Shown here: in pieces, positions 15,196 through 19,410 of the stretch | Layout: every line of letters starts with the position of its first letter | Position numbering within the stretch: position 1 is the stretch's first letter | Assembly: GCA_913030785.1 (NCBI GenBank) | Contig: CAJWER010000025.1 | Coordinates: forward strand, 1-19,410 | Direction of reading: 5' to 3' | Origin: an uncultured Chloroflexota bacterium | Lineage (GTDB): Bacteria; Chloroflexota; Dehalococcoidia; Lucifugimonadales; CAJWER01 | DNA length: 19,410 nucleotides | The notes under the pieces: model-generated | What the model saw: the letters and a program-made list of their open reading frames with translations, nothing else | Databases searched by the model: none | What the model was told of the DNA's origin: nothing | Program-made: the position numbers and the translations under genes

Positions 15196-17346
15196 TTAGC
15201 CCGCCGCCTCTCGCATGGTCAGGGCGATTCGTCTTCGATCGAGGTCGACCTCGATCACGGTTACGGTAACATTTTGTTGGACGCTAACGATGACACTTGG
15301 ATTTGCGACGTAATGATCGGCCATCTGACTGATGTGGACGAGCCCATCCTGGTGCACACCAACGTCTACGAATGCGCCAAACGAAGTGATATTCGTGACC
15401 ACACCGGGAAGCTTCATCCCGGGGCTCAGGTCCTCTATCTTCTCAACACTTTCGTCGAAGGCGAAGTGCTCGTAGGAGTCCCTGGGGTCGCGTCCGGGCC
15501 TGGACAGCTCCTCCATGATGTCGACCAGCGTGGGTTCGCCGACATCCTCTGTCACATATGCCGCGATATCAATATCGGCTCGCTTCTCCTCGTCGGCCAT
15601 CAACGCTGTGACAGTACAACCCAAGTTCTTCGCCATGTTCCGTACGATGGGATAGCGTTCCGGGTGCACGGCACTGCCGTCCAACGGATTGTCCCCGTCG
15701 CTGATGCGGAGGAAACCTGCAGCCTGCTCGAACGCCTTTCGTCCAAGTCTCGGTACATCCTTGAGGGCCTGACGCGACCTAAATGGGCCGTTCTCGGCGG
15801 CGTGGGCGACGATGTTTCGTGCGAGTTGCGGTCCGAGGCCAGAGACGTGGGAGAGGAGCTGGCTGCTGGCCGTGTTCACCTCGACCCCCACCGCGTTGAC
15901 ACAGCTGACGACGACATCGGACAGCGCATTCTGTAGGGCGCTATCGTCGACATCGTGCTGGTATTGCCCAACACCAATTGATCTGGGATCGATCTTGACA
16001 AGCTCGGCCAGCGGGTCCATCAAGCGTCTTCCAATCGAGACCGCGCCTCGGACCGTCAAGTCCTGGTCGGGGAACTCCTCCCGTGCGCCGTCCGAGGCGG
16101 AGTAGACCGATGCGCCGCTCTCGTTGACCATGATGATGTCTGCGACGCCTCCGAGGCCGATATTGCGGACGAACTGCTCTGTCTCTCTGCTTGCCGTGCC
16201 GTTGCCGATGGCGATGGCCTCGATGTCATACTTCCTGCACAGCTTGGTCAACGTGCGCCTGGCACTCTCGGCGGCCGGCTTGCCGGAATGGGGATGGACG
16301 GTTTCGGCGTACAAAAGGCTGCCCTGTCCGTCCAGACAGACGACCTTACACCCCGATCGAAATCCCGGGTCAATCGCCAGGATGTTCTTCGGGCCCAACG
16401 GAGGAGCGAGTAGCAGTTGGCGGAGGTTCATAGCAAAAATCGAGATTGCGTCTTCGTCGGCCCTCTTCTTTAGTGCGCCGCGAAGCTCGGTCTCCAGGGA
16501 TGGCGCGAGCAGCCTCCGGTAGCCATCTTGCACCGCCTCGGCCACCTGGTTTGATGCTGCTCCGTCGCCGGTGACAAACATATCCTCAATGGGCCGGAGT
16601 GCCCTAGGCTCAGGGGGGCCGACGGTCAACTTCAAGAAACCCTCTTTTTCGCCGCGGAACATCGCCAGGACCCGGTGGGACGGCGCGGCCCCGACCGGTT
16701 CAGTCCAGTCGAAGTAGTCGCGATAATTGGCTCCTTCAGACTCCTTGCCGACTACCGCGATCGAGTGGAACGAGCCTGCTGAGGCGAACACGCGCCTGGT
16801 ACGGGCTCGCGCCGCCGCATCCTCGCTGATGCGCTCGGCGGTGATGTCGCGGGCCCCAGCGAGCGCGTCACCCACAGATTCGACGCCCTTGTCTGGGTCA
16901 ATGAATTCAGTCGCAGCCGATTCCGGGTCGAGTCCGTCCTGGGCGAAAAGGGCTTCGGCCAGCGGCTCAAGCCCTTTCTCGCGGGCGATGGAGGCCCTGG
17001 TTCTGCGTTTTGGGCGGAAAGGGAGGTAGATGTCCTCCAACACAGTCATGTTCGACGCCGCGAGGACTTTCATGTGCAGTTCGTCGGTGAGCAACTCGCG
17101 TTCGCCCAGCGACTTGAGAATGACCTCTCGCCGGGTGTGCAACTCACGGAGTTGGGCGATCCGGTCACGGACGTCGCGAACCTGGACCTCGTCAAGGGTG
17201 CCGGTGGCCTCTTTGCGATAGCGCGCGATGAATGGAACCGTGGCGTCCTCATCCAGCAGTTCAATAGTTGCCGAGACACGCCACGGCTGGACCGACAACT
17301 CATCGGCAATTGTCTTGGCGTGATCTGTAGTGGTGGAGGTGGTCAT
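15196..17346 (-). CDS. tex: Tex-family RNA-binding transcription accessory protein
   Basis: This 716-residue cytoplasmic nucleic-acid-binding protein of the Tex/Spt6-like family is implicated in transcription and RNA metabolism. Domain order is complete: an N-terminal helical region (1-190) with ATVPFIARYRKEATGTLDE; a YqgF-like RNase H fold from about 320 (NILAIDPGFRSGCKVV with D326); helix-hairpin-helix segments (about 500-550; LGPQLARNIVAH, and VPRLGRKAFEQAAGFLRI); and a C-terminal S1 RNA-binding domain at about 640-712 (GVVTNITSFGAFVDVG, then GLVHIS). The length is slightly under the roughly 770 residues common in proteobacterial Tex, with no domain missing. The ATG follows AGGA by four bases and a -10 box lies about 30 bases upstream. 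It is a housekeeping gene unrelated by function to the neighbouring permeases. Confidence 0.95.
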   Translation of the reverse strand: MTTSTTTDHAKTIADELSVQPWRVSATIELLDEDATVPFIARYRKEATGTLDEVQVRDVRDRIAQLRELHTRREVILKSLGERELLTDELHMKVLAASNMTVLEDIYLPFRPKRRTRASIAREKGLEPLAEALFAQDGLDPESAATEFIDPDKGVESVGDALAGARDITAERISEDAAARARTRRVFASAGSFHSIAVVGKESEGANYRDYFDWTEPVGAAPSHRVLAMFRGEKEGFLKLTVGPPEPRALRPIEDMFVTGDGAASNQVAEAVQDGYRRLLAPSLETELRGALKKRADEDAISIFAMNLRQLLLAPPLGPKNILAIDPGFRSGCKVVCLDGQGSLLYAETVHPHSGKPAAESARRTLTKLCRKYDIEAIAIGNGTASRETEQFVRNIGLGGVADIIMVNESGASVYSASDGAREEFPDQDLTVRGAVSIGRRLMDPLAELVKIDPRSIGVGQYQHDVDDSALQNALSDVVVSCVNAVGVEVNTASSQLLSHVSGLGPQLARNIVAHAAENGPFRSRQALKDVPRLGRKAFEQAAGFLRISDGDNPLDGSAVHPERYPIVRNMAKNLGCTVTALMADEEKRADIDIAAYVTEDVGEPTLVDIMEELSRPGRDPRDSYEHFAFDESVEKIEDLSPGMKLPGVVTNITSFGAFVDVGVHQDGLVHISQMADHYVANPSVIVSVQQNVTVTVIEVDLDRRRIALTMREAAG

Positions 17347-17376
17347 TTTTCCTGGTTGCTTTGGGGCGCTCGGAAG

Positions 17377-17382
17377 ATTATA
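17377..17382 (-). promoter_or_regulatory. -10 box of the tex promoter
   Basis: The minus strand reads an exact TATAAT here, about 30 bases before the tex start codon, in the 63-base gap after the transporter gene. No good -35 hexamer is present at 16-18 bases, so this is half a promoter by consensus. Leader length would be about 24 bases. Confidence 0.4.
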
Positions 17383-17409
17383 CCCCTCCCAAGGCGAATA
17401 TGGATTTGG

Positions 17410-18312
17410 TCACAGTATAGAAATCATAATTACCCCGGAGATAATCAAGGCAATCGACATTCCCTTAATTGTCAAAGTAGCTTTGTCCAGAGGCTCGCCA
17501 AGCATGGGCAGCAGCCTCGTGCTAAGTATGGAGCTAAGGACGAAAACGAACATCGGCCTGGAGGACATCAGAGTCACGGCGAGAGAAACTGGGCCGAGCA
17601 TGATTGCCCACATCGTTACCAGCGCGGCAAACGGGGCGATGATGGCCTCGGTCAACAACATGAATCCGGCCGATTTGATCCTGGAGAACATCGCTCGTGT
17701 CTCCGAGTAGGTGGAGTGTCTGAAAGAAAGGGCAACGCACCCGGTGGCGAGGCCCAGACTTCGGAAAGGGAACATGCTGGTTAGGGTCATATCGTTCAAT
17801 GCTATTTTGCCCAGGAGCTGGGCGGCAGCCACCAGAACGCTGGCGACCAGTAAAACACCCAAGGACGATCCCAGCACAATTGCCACCGACCCTCGCACAG
17901 GCCGCGTTGAGATCATGAACGCTCCGGTGACGGTCACTGCGATGGCGATCCAGTGTGCCAGGGTAAGGTCCTCGTCGAGAAACACCATCGCCATGATGGC
18001 TACATACACCGGAGAGGTTGCGATGACGGGTAGCACCCTGGAGACCTCGTGCCTGCTCATCACCTGGAACATGAGCACCAGCGAGACACCCCAAACCAGG
18101 CCAGAGGCGTAGGCGATTGCCCAAGCGCCGGTGGCAGGTAGATCCGGCGGGTTGACGAGCACCATCACGGCGGCGGCGGGTAGCTGAAGCAGTCCCAGCA
18201 GCACGATGAACGTCGTTGCGCTGGGGGCGTGGCGCATCAGGATGAATTTGTCCAGCACGCTGACGACGGCGAAGATCGCGGCACTGGCTATCGACAGAAA
18301 GATCCAGTCCAT
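17410..18312 (-). CDS. EamA/DMT-family membrane transporter
   Basis: This 300-residue inner-membrane protein has the ten-helix, two-repeat architecture of drug/metabolite transporters. The first repeat starts at MDWIFLSIASAAIFAVVSVLDKF and contains the conserved segment VSRVLPVIATSPVYVAIMAMVFLDEDLTLAHWIAIAVTVTGAFMI. The second starts about residue 145 and repeats the pattern LLTEAIIAPFAALVTMWAIMLGPVSLAVTLMSSRPMFVF. It probably exports or imports a small metabolite; the substrate is unknown. The open frame extends upstream to 18435 and would overlap the dehydrogenase gene by 34 bases. The extra 41 residues are hydrophilic and unlike the family, so I start at M42 (ATG 18312). That ATG lacks a ribosome site. 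A TTGACT/CATAGT pair with a 17-base spacer lies immediately upstream, which would give a very short leader. M28 (18354) is the alternative. Confidence 0.8.
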   Translation of the reverse strand: MDWIFLSIASAAIFAVVSVLDKFILMRHAPSATTFIVLLGLLQLPAAAVMVLVNPPDLPATGAWAIAYASGLVWGVSLVLMFQVMSRHEVSRVLPVIATSPVYVAIMAMVFLDEDLTLAHWIAIAVTVTGAFMISTRPVRGSVAIVLGSSLGVLLVASVLVAAAQLLGKIALNDMTLTSMFPFRSLGLATGCVALSFRHSTYSETRAMFSRIKSAGFMLLTEAIIAPFAALVTMWAIMLGPVSLAVTLMSSRPMFVFVLSSILSTRLLPMLGEPLDKATLTIKGMSIALIISGVIMISIL

Positions 18313-18401
18313 GGCTGCGCATACTATGGCGGGATATCGGTCGCCAGTCAACATGTGCGGCTCGACCTTAGAAGTGAGCGGTGGATGTCGATGCTGTCGG
18401 T

Positions 18402-19410
18402 TTACTGAGGCATAGTTCCAGCCTCGGCGAGCCATGTCTCGTAGGGGTTGTCACGGTTACGAAGTGGGAACTCGACCCTCGTCTGCAGCCGTTGGGACTC
18501 GTGGACTGCCATAATCATCTCCAGTGCCGCTCGGCCATCGTGGCCGTTAGATACCGCCGCCACGTCACGGTCCTCAGTGACAGCCGAAACAAGCTCCTCT
18601 GCTATCAGCGTGTTGCTCAGGAGCACCCGCTCTTCGTCGGAGCGAACGCTACCGTCGGGTTTGTTGTCCCACTCGTCGATGTGAACCATCTCCCACGCGT
18701 TTCCGTCCTCCGGTGTCCATTGTCCGTGGGGGTAGACATAGAGCTCGCCTAAGGGAGAACTACGAAGGGATATCACTCCCTCTGTACCATGGACCTCGAA
18801 TCCGAGCGACGTCGCCATGTGGGTAGACAGCGGATACCCGGGAACGGACTCGAACGTGGCAATTACACCATTGGCGAAGGCGTAGTAGGACTGGACGCCG
18901 TTGCCCGCAATTAGACCAATGCCCTCGTCGCCCTGACGGATATCGGCGGACGTGATGTCTCGTCCGTCCTGGGAGACGTGACCGAAGGCCCAGACCGGCT
19001 CGGCACCGGCAAAGTACCGGATGCTGTCCATCATGTGTGTGCCCAGGACCATCAGGTCCTGTCCTCCGGAGCGGTGGTCTGCCTTGCCGTGGGCGCGGAT
19101 TATCCGGACCTCGCCTATTAAGCCCTCGCCGACGAGCTGTTTCCCGCGTTGTTCGTATGCGCTGGCGCGGCGATGGGCCACCGCCATCCTGGTCCCGGCA
19201 CTCTGGCACGCGACGAGCATGGCGTCAGCCTGGGCCAGCGTAGGCGCCATTGGCTTTTCGCATAGAATGCCCCGGACACCGGCCTCAACTGCAGCGATGA
19301 CCATCTCGGCGTGATGATCGACGTGGCGCGGGCACACATTGACCAGGTCCAGATCCTCGGCCAGCAGCATCTCTCGGTAGTCAGCGTAGAGCTTATTAGC
19401 TCCTGTTCTT
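18402..19410 (-). CDS. Gfo/Idh/MocA-family dehydrogenase, 5' end outside window
   Basis: This is an NAD(P)-dependent oxidoreductase of the glucose-fructose oxidoreductase/inositol dehydrogenase family, usually acting on sugars, inositols or related polyols. The visible part runs from within the nucleotide-binding domain (YADYREMLLAEDLDLVNVC) through GILCEKPMAPT, whose Lys is the conserved catalytic EKP residue, and GTHMMDSIRYF, the substrate-site His/Asp segment, to a full C-terminal beta-sheet domain. The frame is open to 19410, and the N-terminal GxGxxG dinucleotide motif is absent. The ATG at 19370 is therefore internal and the true start lies outside the window. It is the first visible gene of the minus-strand run; the transporter follows 89 bases after its stop. 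Polyol or sugar substrate is unknown. Confidence 0.88.
   Translation of the reverse strand, partial: RTGANKLYADYREMLLAEDLDLVNVCPRHVDHHAEMVIAAVEAGVRGILCEKPMAPTLAQADAMLVACQSAGTRMAVAHRRASAYEQRGKQLVGEGLIGEVRIIRAHGKADHRSGGQDLMVLGTHMMDSIRYFAGAEPVWAFGHVSQDGRDITSADIRQGDEGIGLIAGNGVQSYYAFANGVIATFESVPGYPLSTHMATSLGFEVHGTEGVISLRSSPLGELYVYPHGQWTPEDGNAWEMVHIDEWDNKPDGSVRSDEERVLLSNTLIAEELVSAVTEDRDVAAVSNGHDGRAALEMIMAVHESQRLQTRVEFPLRNRDNPYETWLAEAGTMPQ

Noticed and set aside
14992..15936. Plus-strand open frame of 314 codons opposite tex and the start of permease A
   Set aside because: It lies antisense to a complete, well-recognised Tex S1 and hairpin region; its translation shows no family and simply mirrors GC-rich codon structure.
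18313..18435. Longer N-terminus for the EamA transporter
   Set aside because: It overlaps the end of the dehydrogenase gene and adds 41 hydrophilic residues before the first helix that the family does not have.

Overview
The window is GC-rich bacterial DNA holding eleven intact or edge-truncated protein genes and one decayed gene. No rRNA, tRNA, CRISPR array, integrase or transposase is visible. The gene mix is a D-aminoacylase-like amidohydrolase, a SelA-like PLP enzyme, a type II haloacid dehalogenase, a six-bladed NHL protein, a nitroreductase, a CocE/NonD hydrolase, two giant FtsX-type permeases, Tex, an EamA transporter and a Gfo/Idh/MocA dehydrogenase. This mix resembles marine Chloroflexota of the SAR202/Dehalococcoidia type. 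That assignment rests on gene-content impression only; no marker gene is present.

Layout: (1) 1-961 has no intact gene. It holds the broken remnant of an MFS transporter (about 126-475) and a cluster of GC-rich palindromic repeats. (2) 962-3691, minus strand, is a two-gene operon: a SelA-like PLP enzyme followed 6 bp later by the amidohydrolase. A good sigma70-like promoter lies in the divergent gap. (3) 3798-7817, plus strand, is a co-directional run: HAD dehalogenase, NHL protein, nitroreductase and CocE-like hydrolase. The last three are tightly packed, and a perfect 12-bp AT-rich palindrome sits just before the NHL gene. (4) 7818-7893 is the convergent gap and carries a further copy of the palindromic repeat found at 640-893. 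(5) 7894-19410, all minus strand, holds, in transcription order, Gfo/Idh/MocA (5' end outside the window), EamA transporter, Tex, FtsX-like permease A (1212 aa) and FtsX-like permease B (1136 aa).

Regions 2 and 3 look like small-molecule catabolism: deacylation, PLP-dependent elimination or transamination, dehalogenation or phosphatase chemistry, flavin reduction and ester or amide hydrolysis. The substrates cannot be read from sequence. The most unusual objects are the two tandem FtsX-like proteins. They share an extracytoplasmic region that looks like one or two beta-sandwich (carbohydrate-binding-like) domains inserted between transmembrane bundles, and no ABC ATPase gene lies beside them. 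The second notable object is the family of 31-bp palindromic repeats with a conserved five-base loop.
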